The notes: generated by a model from the letters alone, not told the origin. DNA of 64,000 nucleotides from Pseudonocardia sp. CNS-139 (GCA_001942415.1 MKJX01000173.1:1-64000); one strand, 5' to 3'; shown: positions 1-11,756, counted from the stretch's first letter. Program-made: numbers and translations.

Positions 1-45
1 TGAGGGGTGGAGTTGACTGGTACTAATAGGCCGAGTGGCTTGCCC
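1..45 (+). rRNA. 23S rRNA, 3' end (partial)
   Basis: The first bases carry the conserved extreme 3' end of bacterial 23S rRNA, GACTGGTACTAATAGGCCGA, in the sarcin/ricin-distal terminal helix region. Only the last few tens of bases are inside the window. The exact mature end is not certain and is placed just after the GGCTTG stretch. The 5S gene follows about 105 bases later, the normal order in an rRNA operon. Confidence 0.85.
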
Positions 46-151
46 ACAACGTTTTTGTTCGCATCCACTGTGTGACCCTGAGCACACAACCACATGTCAC
101 AGTTTTCTGTGGCGGGCGGGTTGGTGTTTGTGGTTTGTTTATTTGAATAGT

Positions 152-270
152 GTTGTCGGTGGTGTTGGCGGAGGGGGTACGCCCGGTCCCATTCCGAACC
201 CGGTAGCTAAGGTCTCCAGCGCTGATGGTACTGCACTCGTTGGGGTGTGGGAGAGTAGGTCGCCGCCGAC
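152..270 (+). rRNA. 5S rRNA
   Basis: About 119 bases with the hallmark 5S core CCATTCCGAACCCGG, then AGCTAAG and GATGGTACTGC, and a 3' end GAGAGTAGGTCGCCGCCGAC pairing with the 5' GTCGGTGGTGTTGGCGG. Length, order after 23S and the following hairpin all fit the last gene of an rRNA operon. Ends are placed by helix I pairing and may be off by a few bases. Confidence 0.93.
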
Positions 271-281
271 ATTCAACATCC

Positions 282-317
282 AGTAGGTCCCGCTTTCGAG
301 CGGGGACCTACTTTTTT
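282..317 (+). terminator. Intrinsic terminator of the rRNA operon
   Basis: A strong hairpin, AGTAGGTCC-CGCT / AGCGGGGACCTACT with a TTCG tetraloop and one bulged base, is followed by six T residues. It begins about 12 bases after the 5S 3' end. This is a classical rho-independent terminator and the only one with a clear T tract seen in the window. Confidence 0.95.
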
Positions 318-330
318 GTATCCTCTGCAG

Positions 331-2806
331 GTGAGTATCGCGGATGGTTCCGGCGATGACCGCCCGCGACGTGAAGATCGCGACGGTGCGCGGAGGCCGC
401 AGCAGCGGCAGGAGAGGCCGGCCCGCAGGGGCGACGGCCGTGATGATCGGTCGCGCGGAGCCCGGCTCGGTTCGGGCTGGCGTGGCGACCGCAACGAGGG
501 CGGCCGTGACGCCGCCCGTCGGGACGAGCGTTCGAAGGACAGGCAGGGCGACCGGCGCGGCTCCGGTGAGCGGCGCAGCTGGTCGGGCGAGCAGGGCCGC
601 AACGAGCGGTCCGGTGGCCGTTACGGCGGCCGGGACCAGACCGAGCGTCGCGGCGGGGACCGGCGCGACGACCGTCCGTCGTACCCGCGGCGCGGCGACG
701 ACAACCGCGGCTCCGGTGATCGGGGCGACCGCCGCGAATGGCGGGCGCCCGACCGCGGAGGGCGCGACGACAGCCGGCCGCGCGGCGGGCGGGACTACGG
801 CGACTCCGCGGGGCGGTCCGCCGAGCGTGGCGGCCGCTATGGCGACGACCGCGGCGCATGGCGCGGCCGCACCGACAGCCGGGACGACCGGCGCACGGAC
901 GACCGGCGCGGCGACGACCGGCGCGGCGACGACCGGCGCGGCGACGACCGGCGCGGTGGAGGCCGCAGCTGGACCGGCGGCGAGCGGCCGGGTCCGGAGC
1001 GGCGTGGCGGTGACCGGTACAGCGGTGACCGGTACAGCGGCGGGCGCGACGACAACAGGGGCTACCGCCGGAGCCCGTCCGACGACCGCTACGGCAGCGA
1101 CCGCCCGCGCGGGGACCGCGAGCAGCGCGGGAACCGGCGCGACCGCGACGACAGCCGTGAGCGCTTCGGCGACCGTGAGCGCTTCGGGGACCGGGACGAC
1201 CACCGCCGGGGCGACCGGTGGGACGGCGGCGACCGGGGCGCCCGTAGCGGCCCGGCGCGCGAGGACCGCGGTGGCGAGTGGCGTGGCCGTGGACGTCCGG
1301 GTGAGCGACCGGAGGGCGACCGCGGCGAGCGCCGCGGCGGCTCGTGGCAGCGCGACGGTGGGAACCGCTACGGCGACCGGCCCGGCGCGGACCGCCGCGG
1401 GCGGGACCGCGGTGAGAACCCCGGCGAGCGGCGCGGCGGTGGGCCCGACCGGTTCGGCGGCGACCGTCCCCGCGCGGGCCGGGACGACCGGTTCGGTGGG
1501 CGGACCGCTCCTCGGCGGTTCGAGGGCCGCGACGGTCGTGACGAGGGCGGCCCCCGGACCGACCGGAAGCGGGACGAGCGGCGCGGTGAGGATCGGCGCG
1601 ACGACCGGTTCGCCCGAGGTCCGGCCGCACGCCGGGACGACGCCGGCGCACGGACCGAGCGGCGCACCGGGGATCGACGGGACGACGCGCCCACCGCCCG
1701 GCCGGCTCAGGACGACCGGCGCGGTGGCAACAGGCGCGAGGACAGGTTCGCCGGGCGCCCGGCTGCGCGCCGGCCGGAGCGGGACGCGGCGGGGCGCGAC
1801 TTCCGCCGCCGGGACCGCGACGAGTGGGACGACCGGCCGGCCCGGGTGCCGGAGCCCGACCTGCCGGACGGCGTGACGGCCGGCGAGCTCGACGCCGCGG
1901 TGCGCCGCGACCTGCGCGGGCTGCAGAAGGACACGGCCGAGAGCGTGGCGCGGCACCTGGTCGCGGCGGGGATGCTCGTCGACGAGGACCCCGGGCTGGC
2001 GCTGGAGCACGCGCGGTTCGCGCGGAAGCGGGCGTCGCGGATCGCGGTCGTGCGGGAGCGGCGGGCATCGCCGCTACCACGCCGGCGAGTGGGCCGAGGC
2101 ACTGGCCGAGCTGCGTGCGGCGCGGCGGATGGGCGGCGGACCCGGGCACCTGGCGGTGATGGCCGACATCGAGCGGGCCCTCGGCCGTCCGGAGCGGGCG
2201 ATCGAGCTGAGCCGGAGCCCGGAGGTGGGGCAGCTCGGGAAGGCGGAGACCATCGAGCTGGGCATCGTGGCCGCGGGGGCGCGGCGCGACCTCGGTGAGC
2301 TGGACGCCGCCGTGGTGAGCCTGCAGATCCCCGAGCTGGACCCGCAGCGGCGGGAGCCGTGGAGCGCGCGGCTCTTCTACGCGTACGCGGACAACCTGCT
2401 GGCGGCCGGGCGGGAGTCGGACGCGCTGCAGTGGTTCGTGCACGCGGCGAACGCGGACGTCGACGGCGAGACCGACGCCGACCGGCGGATCGCGGAGCTG
2501 ACCGGTGAGCCGCTGGCCGACGACGACCTCGACGACATCGTCTTCGGGATGGAGGAGGCGGCCTCGGCTGACGGGAGCGGCCTCGAGGAGTCCCGGGCCG
2601 ACGACGCCGAGGACGACGACGACGCCGAGGACGACGACGACGCCGAGGACGACGACGGGGTCACGGGCGGGGCGGGTGAGTGGGTTGTGACCGAGCCCAT
2701 CCGGCCCGCGCGGACCGGGCCCGGCACAGTGGACGGGACGGCTTCGGACGGGACGGCTGCGGACCCCGGGGCCCCGGCCCCATCGACCGGCGAGGATCGC
2801 GGATGA
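331..2806 (+). CDS. Arg/Asp/Gly-rich protein with C-terminal TPR-like region
   Basis: Residues 1 to about 510 are an almost pure R/G/D low-complexity tract (DDRRG, RRGGD, ERFGDR units) and are surely disordered. At bases 898-957 a 15-bp unit is repeated four times and encodes DDRRG. The C-terminal third has helical repeat character (DEDPGLALEHARFARKRASR, then RALGRPERAIELSRSPE) as in TPR proteins, followed by an acidic DDAEDDDD tail. The function is unknown; the basic tract suggests RNA binding, which is inference. The reading frame breaks twice near 2057 and 2074 (net two bases lost); about 825 residues when repaired. A TTG at 316 lies inside the rRNA terminator, so GTG 331 is preferred. The stop overlaps the next ATG. 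Confidence 0.75.
898..957 (+). repeat. Four tandem 15-bp units inside the Arg-rich CDS
   Basis: GACGACCGGCGCGGC is repeated four times head to tail and encodes DDRRG each time. The unit length is a multiple of three, so copy-number change would not shift the frame. Further imperfect copies surround it. Confidence 0.85.
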
Positions 2807-3909
2807 CGGACCTGCTCGCCCACTTCGACGTGCTGCTCTCCGACCTCGACGGCACGCTGTACCGCGGGCCGTCGGAGGTCCCGGGTGCGGCGGCGGCCGT
2901 GCGCGGGGCGGCGGCGCGGGGGGTGCGCACGGTCTACGTCACGAACAACGCGTCGCGCCGGCCGGTGGACGTCGCGGCGCACCTGTCCGAGTTGGGTTTC
3001 CCGGCGGTGACGGACGACGTGGTGGCGAGCTCGCAGGCCGCGGCCGCGCTGCTCGCCCAGCAGCTTCCGGCGGGGGCGAAGGTGCTGGTCGTGGGCACGG
3101 ACGCGCTGGCGGAGGAGGTGCGGGCGGTCGGTCTGGAGGTCACGGACACGGCCGACGACGCCGCGGCCGTCGTGCAGGGCCACAGCCAGGACACCGGGTG
3201 GCGGCAGCTCGCGGAGGCGACGGTGGCGGTGCGGGCCGGCGCCGTCTGGGTGGCGTGCAACCTGGACCCGACGGTCCCGACCGACCGCGGGATGCTCCCG
3301 GGGAACGGGTCGATGGTCGGCGTCGTGCGTACGGCCACCCGGCTGGAGCCGCAGGTCGCCGGCAAGCCCGGGCCGGCGCTGCTGCTGGAGGCGGCGCGGC
3401 GCAGCGGTGCGCAGCGGCCGCTGATGATCGGCGACCGGCTCGACACGGACGTGGAGGGCGGGCGGGCCGCGGGGATGGCGACGCTGCTGGTCCTGACCGG
3501 TGTGTCGGACGCGGCGGAGCTGCTCGCGGCACCGCCCGCGCTCCGCCCGGACTACCTCGACGCCGACCTGGCCGCGCTGACGAAGGAGCCGGACGACCTC
3601 GTGCCCGGCCCGCGTCCTGACTGGGACGTGCGGGTCGTGGCGCCGGGGAAGGTCGTGCTCGGCGGGCCCGGCGGCGACCCCGTGGACGCGCTGCGGGCGC
3701 TGTGCGCCGCGCACTGGGCGGCCGGCGGCGGCGCGGTGCGGGTCGCGGCGGACGGGCCGGCGGCCGCCGAGGCGGTGCGCACGCTGCGTCTCGGTCCAGA
3801 CACCGGCGGGAACGGCTCGGCCTCGGCTACGGTGGCGGGTGCTGGTCCCGGCGACGGCGCCGCCACCAGCCCGAGCCGTCCACAGCCCATTGCTGGAGCG
3901 CATCCATGA
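2803..3909 (+). CDS. HAD-IIA family phosphatase (Rv1692-like)
   Basis: A 368-residue cytoplasmic phosphatase. HAD motif I is DLDGT at residues 14-18, motif II is in VTNNAS, the motif III lysine is in AGKPGPALL and motif IV is GDRLDTD. The cap lies between motifs II and III, as in type IIA enzymes such as NagD. The M. tuberculosis protein at the same place, Rv1692, is described as a glycerol-3-phosphate phosphatase with an extra C-terminal domain. A C-terminal extension of about 110 residues is present here too. ATG 2803 overlaps the upstream stop (ATGA), and the stop overlaps the next ATG, so the genes are translationally coupled. Substrate is inferred from synteny. Confidence 0.88.
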   Translation: MTDLLAHFDVLLSDLDGTLYRGPSEVPGAAAAVRGAAARGVRTVYVTNNASRRPVDVAAHLSELGFPAVTDDVVASSQAAAALLAQQLPAGAKVLVVGTDALAEEVRAVGLEVTDTADDAAAVVQGHSQDTGWRQLAEATVAVRAGAVWVACNLDPTVPTDRGMLPGNGSMVGVVRTATRLEPQVAGKPGPALLLEAARRSGAQRPLMIGDRLDTDVEGGRAAGMATLLVLTGVSDAAELLAAPPALRPDYLDADLAALTKEPDDLVPGPRPDWDVRVVAPGKVVLGGPGGDPVDALRALCAAHWAAGGGAVRVAADGPAAAEAVRTLRLGPDTGGNGSASATVAGAGPGDGAATSPSRPQPIAGAHP

Positions 3910-4088
3910 ACGTCCCGAAGCCCGGGCCGCCGATCCGGCCCGCCGACCCGAGCGCGGCCGTCGAGGGCGCGATGGCGGGCCTCGACGGGCTGGCGGGGCG
4001 TCCGCTGGCCGAGCACGTCGAGGCGTTCGAGCGGGTCCACGCGGCGCTCACCGACGCGCTGGCCGGTGGCCCGTCCGGAGGCTCGTGA
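3906..4088 (+). CDS. Small conserved protein between HAD phosphatase and tlyA
   Basis: 60 residues, with no recognised domain. It is acidic with an amphipathic helical middle (EGAMAGLDGLAGRPLAEHVE, FERVHAALTDAL). It occupies the position of the small Rv1693 gene between Rv1692 and tlyA in mycobacteria. Both ends overlap neighbours by four bases (ATGA at 3906, GTGA at 4085), which strongly supports translation. No function is proposed. Confidence 0.72.
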   Translation: MNVPKPGPPIRPADPSAAVEGAMAGLDGLAGRPLAEHVEAFERVHAALTDALAGGPSGGS

Positions 4089-4885
4089 AGAGCGTGGCCA
4101 CCAGGGCCCGTCTGGACGCGGAGCTCGTGCGCCGTGGTCTCGCCCGATCCCGGGCCCAGGCGGCCGAGCTGATCGAGCAGGGCCGCGTCGTGGTGCGGGG
4201 AGTGCCGGCGGGCAAGCCCGCCACGGTCGTCGACCGGGAGACGCCGGTGGTCGTGCGCGACACCGGTGAGCGGCAGTGGGCCTCGCGCGGCGCGCACAAG
4301 CTGATCGGGGCGCTCGACGCGTTCGGGGTGCCCGTCGCCGGCCGGCGCTGCCTGGACGCGGGCGCGTCCACCGGCGGGTTCACCGACGTGCTGCTCGACC
4401 GGGGCGCGGCCGAGGTCGTGGCCGTCGACGTCGGGTACGGGCAGCTGGTGTGGCGGCTGCGCAACGACGAGCGGGTGCACGTGCACGACCGTACGAACGT
4501 CCGCGGGCTGGAGCCGGACGCGATCGGCGGCCCGGCCGCGCTGACCGTGGCGGACCTGTCGTTCATCTCGCTGCGGACGGTGCTGCCGGCGCTCGCCGCG
4601 TGCACCGCACCGGACGGGGAGCTGCTGCCGATGGTCAAGCCGCAGTTCGAGGTCGGGCGCGAGCGGCTGGGTGCAGGTGGGGTCGTGCGCGACCCGGACC
4701 TGCGGGTCGCGGCGCTGACCGAGGTGGCGGCGGCCGCGCGGGCGCTCGGGCTGCGGGTGCTGGGGGCGGTCGCGAGCCCGCTGCCGGGCCCGGCCGGCAA
4801 CGTCGAGTACTTCCTGCGGCTCTCGCGCGGCGGCGCCGACGCGGGCGACGGCGTGCTCGCCACGGCGGTGGGGGAGGGCCCGTGA
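4085..4885 (+). CDS. tlyA: TlyA rRNA 2'-O-methyltransferase
   Basis: 266 residues. An N-terminal S4 RNA-binding domain (ARLDAELVRRGLARSRAQAA, about residues 6-65) is followed by an FtsJ-type methyltransferase with SAM motif LDAGASTGGFTD near residue 90. The family methylates 16S and 23S rRNA cytidines in mycobacteria, which affects capreomycin susceptibility. GTG 4085 overlaps the previous stop and the 3' end overlaps nadK. The order tlyA-nadK-recN is the standard actinobacterial one. The reading frame is intact. Confidence 0.93.
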   Translation: MKSVATRARLDAELVRRGLARSRAQAAELIEQGRVVVRGVPAGKPATVVDRETPVVVRDTGERQWASRGAHKLIGALDAFGVPVAGRRCLDAGASTGGFTDVLLDRGAAEVVAVDVGYGQLVWRLRNDERVHVHDRTNVRGLEPDAIGGPAALTVADLSFISLRTVLPALAACTAPDGELLPMVKPQFEVGRERLGAGGVVRDPDLRVAALTEVAAAARALGLRVLGAVASPLPGPAGNVEYFLRLSRGGADAGDGVLATAVGEGP

Positions 4886-5799
4886 CGGCGCGCGAGATCC
4901 TCGTCGTCCTGCACTCCGGGCGGGCGACGAACCGGCGGACGGCCGCGATGGTGGCCGAGCGCCTGGCCAAGTCCGGCGTCCGGCTGCGGGTGATCGGCGA
5001 GGAGTGGGCCGAGGTCGAGGACGGGCACCTGCCGCCCGGGCTGGCGCCGCGGATCGTCACCGGTGCGCCGGGCTGCGCGGAGGGCGCCGAGGTGGTGCTG
5101 GTGCTCGGCGGCGACGGCACGCTGCTGCGGGCCGCGGAGATGGCGCGGCCGGTCGGGGTGCCGCTGCTCGGGGTGAACCTGGGTCGGGTCGGGTTCCTCG
5201 CGGAGGCCGAGGAGGAGTCGCTGCCGCAGGCCCTCGACGCCGTGGTGGACGGTCGGTACGAGATCGAGGAGCGGATGACGCTCGACGCGGTCGCCCGGCG
5301 CAACGGCGACCTGCTGGCCACCACGTGGGCGCTCAACGAGGCGACGGTCGAGAAGAGCAGCCGCGAGCGCATCCTCGAGGTGGTGCTGGAGGTGGACGGG
5401 CGTCCGGTCTCGGCGTTCGGCTGCGACGGTGTCATCTGTGCGACGCCGACCGGCTCCACGGCCTATGCGTTCTCCGCGGGCGGGCCGCTGGTGTGGCCGC
5501 AGGTGGAGGCGCTGCTGCTGGCGCCGAGCAACGCGCACGCGCTGTTCGCGCGGCCGATGGTGATCGGCCCGGACAGCGAGGTGGCGATCGAGGTGGACGC
5601 GACCGGCCCGCCGGCCGTGCTGGAGTGCGACGGGCGGCGCACGGTGACGCTCCCGCCGGGCGCGCGTGTCGAGCTCGCCCGCGGCGCGGTGCCGGTGCGG
5701 ATGGTGCGGCTGGACGGGCAGCCGTTCGCCGACCGGCTGGTGCGCAAGTTCGACCTGCCGGTGCGCGGCTGGCGCGGCGCGCCGCGGCCCGCCGGTTGA
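4882..5799 (+). CDS. nadK: NAD kinase
   Basis: 305 residues; phosphorylates NAD to NADP. The family signature GGDGTLLRA is near residue 75. NEATVEKSS and the glycine-rich ATPTGSTAYAFSAGGP loop follow, as in PpnK proteins. The reading frame is intact and GTG 4882 overlaps the tlyA stop by four bases. A short gap with its own promoter separates it from recN. Confidence 0.95.
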   Translation: MTAREILVVLHSGRATNRRTAAMVAERLAKSGVRLRVIGEEWAEVEDGHLPPGLAPRIVTGAPGCAEGAEVVLVLGGDGTLLRAAEMARPVGVPLLGVNLGRVGFLAEAEEESLPQALDAVVDGRYEIEERMTLDAVARRNGDLLATTWALNEATVEKSSRERILEVVLEVDGRPVSAFGCDGVICATPTGSTAYAFSAGGPLVWPQVEALLLAPSNAHALFARPMVIGPDSEVAIEVDATGPPAVLECDGRRTVTLPPGARVELARGAVPVRMVRLDGQPFADRLVRKFDLPVRGWRGAPRPAG

Positions 5800-5821
5800 G
5801 CCGGCTGTCGGAGGGGCGCCG

Positions 5822-5827
5822 TACCCT
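5822..5827 (+). promoter_or_regulatory. Leaderless -10 element for recN
   Basis: TACCCT lies seven bases before the recN ATG at 5835. With a start site at or next to the ATG, the mRNA would have no leader. pyrG has the same TACCCT eight bases before its GTG. No clear -35 hexamer is seen. Confidence 0.5.
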
Positions 5828-5834
5828 TCGCCCC

Positions 5835-7690
5835 ATGCTGGCCGAGATGCGGATCCAGGGGCTCGGCGTGATCGACGACGCCACCCTGGAGCTGGATCCG
5901 GGGCTCACCGTGCTGACCGGTGAGACCGGTGCGGGCAAGACGATGGTGGTCACGGGCCTCACGCTGCTGGGCGGCGGGCGGGCGGAGGCGTCCCGGGTGA
6001 GCGACGGCGCGCGCCGCGCGGTCGTGGAGGGGCGGTTCCAGGCGGGGCCGGCCGCGCTGGCCGTCGCCGACGAGGTGGGCGCCGACCCCGACGACGACGG
6101 CACGATCATCGCGGCCCGCACGGTGGGCAGCGACGGCCGGTCGCGGGCCCACCTGGGCGGGCGGTCGGTGCCGGTCGGGGTGCTGTCGCGGCTGGCCGAG
6201 GGCACGATCGCGGTCCACGGGCAGAACGACCAGCTGCGCCTGCTGCGCCCGGCCGAGCAGCGCGCGCTCCTCGACCGGTTCGCCGGCGACGCGGTCGGTG
6301 TCCCGCTGGAGCGCTACCGGGCGGTCCGGGCGGAGTGGCTGCGGGTGGCGGCCGAGCTGGTCGAGCGCCGCGACGGCGCGCGCCGGCTCGCGCAGGAGGC
6401 CGACATGCTGCGCCACGGGCTCACCGAGATCGCCGCGGTCGACCCGCAGCCCGGCGAGGACACCGAGCTGGTCGAGCTGGCCCGCCGGCTGGCCGCGGCC
6501 GACGACCTGCGGGAGGCCGCCACGGGCGCGCAGGTCGCGCTCGTCGGCACCGAGGACGGCGACCCGGACGTGCCGGCGGCGCTCGCGCTGATCGGCGACG
6601 CCCGCCACCGGCTGGCCGCGGCCGGCGACCCGCAGCTCACGGCCATGGACGCGCGGCTGGGCGAGGTGCTGGCGCTGCTCGCCGACGTCGGCACGGAGCT
6701 CACCGGCTACCTCGACCGCCTGGACGCCGACCCCGAGCGGCTCGCGCAGGCGCTGTCCCGGCAGGCCGAGCTGAAGGCACTCACGCGCAAGTACGCGGCC
6801 GACATCGACGGCGTGCTCGCGTGGGCCGAGGAGGCCAAGGAGCGGCTCGCCGGGATCGACACGTCCGACGAGGCGCTCGCCGCGCTCGCCGCCCGCCGCG
6901 ACGAGCTGGCGGTGGAGCTGGCCGGGCACGCGGAGGCGGTCACCGCGGCGCGCACCGAGGCCGCCGCGCGGCTCGCGAAGGGTGCCACGGCCGAGCTGGC
7001 CGGGCTCGCGATGCCGGACGCGCGGCTGCACGTCGCGGTCGCCCCGCGCACGGCGGGCCCGGACGCGGCGGACGCGCTGCGGGTCGGGCCGGCCACGCTC
7101 GCCGCGGGCGCGACGGTGTGGACGAGGTGGAGCTGCGGCTCGTCGCGCACGGCGGCGCGCAGCCGCAGCCGCTGCACAAGGGCGCGTCCGGGGGCGAGCT
7201 GTCGCGGGTGATGCTCGCGCTGGAGGTGGCGCTCGCGGGTTCCGACCCGGTCCCGACGATGGTGTTCGACGAGGTCGACGCCGGGGTCGGCGGCCGGGCG
7301 GCCGTCGAGATCGGGCGCCGGCTGGCCCGGCTGGCCCTGCGCCACCAGGTGATCGTCGTGACCCACCTGCCGCAGGTCGCGGCCTACGCCGACCGGCACC
7401 TCGTGGTGAGCAAGTCCCGCGGCGGCGGGCGCACCAGCAGCGACGTCCGCACGCTGGCCGACGGCGAGCGGATCGTCGAGCTGGCCCGGATGCTCGCCGG
7501 TCTCGACGACACCGACACCGGCCGCGCGCACGCCGAGGAGCTGCTCGGCGCCGCCCGTGCGCACCGCGAGGCCGACCGCGCGGAGCTGAACGGCAGGGGC
7601 AACGGCGCGGCGCGCGACGGGTCGGTGACGGCGGCGGGCGGCGGTTCCCGGGCGGGCCGGAGCGGCCGGAAGGTCACGGCACGGGGCTGA
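5835..7690 (+). CDS. recN: DNA repair protein RecN
   Basis: SMC-like ATPase for double-strand break repair. Walker A LTGETGAGKTMVV is near residue 35, followed by coiled-coil arms, an ABC signature GASGGELSRVMLALE, Walker B TMVFDEVDAGVGG and THLPQVAAYAD. The frame breaks once near 7112 at GCGCG-ACGG, where one added G restores GADGVDEVELRL. Repaired length is 618 residues, normal for RecN. The break falls in a conserved core, so a sequence error is more likely than a true lesion. It sits between nadK and steA, as in Rv1695-1697. Confidence 0.93.
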
Positions 7691-7779
7691 CCGTCACCCG
7701 TCTGCGGGGACAACCGAAGCTGGGTGACCCCCCGGCGTGCCTCGCGGGCAACAGGCATCACGGATGTCACAGTGCGCGC

Positions 7780-8963
7780 ATGAAGCTGTCCGGCCTGTTG
7801 CACCGCTCGCGGCCCGAGCTGCCCGGGCTGTCCGGCGTCGCGCGCGTCGACCGGCGCACCGACGCGCTCCTGCGCCGGGTCAAGCAGGGCGAGATCGCCG
7901 TGCTCGACCAGGTCGACCTCGACCACGCCACCGCGGACGCGCTGGTGAAGGCCCGGGTGATGGCCGTCGTCAACGCGGCGCCGTCGATCTCCGGGCGGTT
8001 CCCGAACCTGGGCCCGGAGCTGCTGGTGGGCGCCGGGATCACGCTCGTCGACGGCGTCGGGGCCGAGGCCCTGCACGCGATCAGGGACGGCAGCCGCGTC
8101 CGCATCCACGAGGGCGCGGTGCACGTCGGGGAGACCGAGGTCGCGCGCGGCGTCGAGCAGAACGCCGACTCGGTGGCCGACGCGCTGGTGGAGGCCAAGT
8201 CGGGGCTCACCCACCAGCTGGAGGCGTTCGCCGCCAACACCATCGAGTTCATGCGCCGGGAGCGCGCGATGCTGCTGGACGGTGTCGGCGTGCCGGACGT
8301 GGAGGTGCCGCTGGCCGACCGGCAGGTGCTGGTCGTCGCCGCCGGCTACGACCACGTCGCGGAGCTGGCCCGGCTCAAGCACTACATCCGCGAGTACCGG
8401 CCGGTGCTCGTCGGCGTCGGGGCGGGCGCGGACGCGCTGCTCGCCGCCGGCCACCGCCCGCAGCTCATCGTCGGCGACCCGAGTGACGTGTCGAGCGAGG
8501 CCCTGACCTGCGGCGCGGACGTCGTCGTGCCCGCGTTCGCCGACGGGCACGCGCCCGGCCTGCACCGGGTGCAGGACCTCGGCGCGGGCGCGGTGACGTT
8601 CCCCAGCTCGGCCAACCCCGAGGATCTCGCGCTGCTGATCGCGGCCCACAGGGCGCCGCGCTGGTCGTGACGGTCGGGCTGTCGGCGAGCATGGCGGAGT
8701 TCCTCGACCGGGGCCGCTCCGGCAGCAACGCGTCGACGTTCCTCACCCGGCTGCAGCTCGGCGGCCGGGTCGTGGACAGCCGCGTGATCGCGGGCCTGTA
8801 CCGCAGCCGGATCTCCTTCGGCGCGGTGCTGCTGATGATCGTGGCGGCGGTGGTGGCGGTCGTGGCCGCGCTGCTGGTGTCCGACGCCGGCGACGCGCTG
8901 GTCGCGTGGCTCGCCCAGAGCTGGCTGGGCGTTCTCGAACAGATCAGAGGCTGGTTCGTGTGA
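7780..8963 (+). CDS. steA: SteA-like cytokinesis protein
   Basis: Orthologue of Rv1697 and corynebacterial SteA, a cytokinetic-ring protein with a thiamine pyrophosphokinase-like fold. The core (VVAAGYDHVAELARLKHYIR, IVGDPSDVSSEAL) is in one frame. A C-terminal transmembrane helix (GAVLLMIVAAVVAVVAALLV) is in the next. One G is missing near 8652; restoring it joins AHRGAALVVTVGLSASMAEF. The repaired length is 394 residues, as expected for the family. The stop overlaps the mctB GTG, which supports a SteA-SteB type partnership at the membrane. Confidence 0.82.
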
Positions 8964-9936
8964 TCTCCCTGCGGTACCACGTGGTGACCCTCGCCGCGGT
9001 GTTCCTCGCGCTCGCGCTGGGCGTGCTGCTCGGCTCGGGCGGCGTGTCCGACCGGCTGCTCTCCGCGGTGACGGCGCGCGCGACGACCTCGGCGGCCAGG
9101 TGCAGGCGCTGACGGCCGAGCGGGACGCGCTCGCCGCGGCGCAGCGGGCGTCGGACGAGTTCGCGCGCCGGGTCGGGCCGGCGGCCGTGCGCGGCCTGCT
9201 GGAGGGGCGGACGGTCACGGTGGTCACGTCCGGCGCCGACCCGGGCGACCGGGCGGCGGTGCTGGACCTGCTCGACAGCTCGGGGGCGGTGCTCGGCGGC
9301 GAGGTGGCGCTGACCCCGGCCGTCGGCGACCCCGCGCGGGCCGACCAGCTGCGCGAGCTGACGTCGGAGCTGCTGCGACCGGTGCGGAGCTGCGGCCGCG
9401 TCGGACACCGGGAGCCTCGTCGGCGGGCTGCTCGGCGGGGTGGTGCTGGCCCCGCGCGGGCAGGCGCAGATCACGCCGCAGCAGGCCGACTCGGTGCTGG
9501 GCGGGCTCGCCGCGGCCGGGTTCTCGCGCCGGGCAGCGGCCGCGTCCGGGCGGACGCCGTGCTCGTGCTCACCGGGCAGCGGCCGCGTCCGGGCGGACGC
9601 CGTGCTCGTGCTCACCGGCGGCGCGCTGCCCGGGCTCGACGGCGGGGACGCGGCGGCGGTCGTCGCGCGGATGACGGCGCAGCTCGACCGGACGGCCGGG
9701 CGCGGGGCGGCGGCGCGGTGCTCGCCGGGCGGGCCGGGTCGGCCGACGCCACCGGCCCGGTGGGCGTCGCGCGCGCCGACACCGCGATCGGCGACGGCGT
9801 CTCGACGGTGGACGACGTGCAGACCGGCTCCGGACAGGTGTCCTCCGTGCTGGCCCTGCGCGAGCAGCTCGACGGCCGCTCGGGCAGCTACGGGGTCGCC
9901 ACGACGGCCGCCGACGGGTCCGCGCCGACCGCCTGA
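8960..9936 (+). CDS. MctB/SteB-like membrane protein (Rv1698 family), frame-broken
   Basis: The N-terminus [20 protein letters not shown] is the single membrane anchor typical of the Rv1698 family, linked to copper efflux in mycobacteria and to SteA function in corynebacteria. A coiled-coil-like stretch [14 protein letters not shown] follows. The frame breaks near 9082 (one base), 9380-9395 (two), about 9530 and about 9712. A perfect 43-bp tandem duplication lies at 9531-9616. The C-terminus [20 protein letters not shown] is family-like. As read, it cannot make a full protein. Position between steA and pyrG is standard. Confidence 0.72.
9531..9616 (+). repeat. Perfect 43-bp tandem duplication in mctB
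   Basis: Two identical 43-base units, 9531-9573 and 9574-9616, each starting GGGCAGCGGCCGCG and ending GTGCTCACC. 43 is not a multiple of three, so the second copy shifts the frame. Only the second copy is read in the family-like frame ([14 protein letters not shown]). Confidence 0.95.
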
Positions 9937-10027
9937 GCCGGCCCCCACCCGGCGTTCCCCGGACGTCATCCGGGGGGCGTCGCCGGCGACACGCGGGGGG
10001 ACTCCGCCGAGCTGGGCGTTCGCTATG

Positions 10028-10033
10028 TACCCT
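10028..10033 (+). promoter_or_regulatory. Leaderless -10 element for pyrG
   Basis: TACCCT lies eight bases before the pyrG GTG at 10042. The upstream 90 bases carry no ribosome binding site for this start, consistent with leaderless translation. The same hexamer stands before recN. Confidence 0.5.
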
Positions 10034-10035
10034 GA

Positions 10036-11752
<1,717 letters not shown>

Positions 11753-11756
<4 letters not shown>

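Noticed and set aside
35..286. 83-codon plus-strand frame
   Set aside because: It overlaps the 23S end and the whole 5S rRNA.
139..2443. Very long minus-strand open frames (over 600 and 700 codons) opposite the Arg-rich TPR gene
   Set aside because: They are a by-product of extreme GC and the repetitive R/G/D codons. Their proteins are low-complexity Ala/Pro/Arg/Val runs, one crosses the 5S gene, and the plus frame is coupled to the next gene.
2377..3903. 508-codon minus-strand frame opposite the HAD phosphatase
   Set aside because: No motif is visible, while the plus frame has all four HAD motifs.
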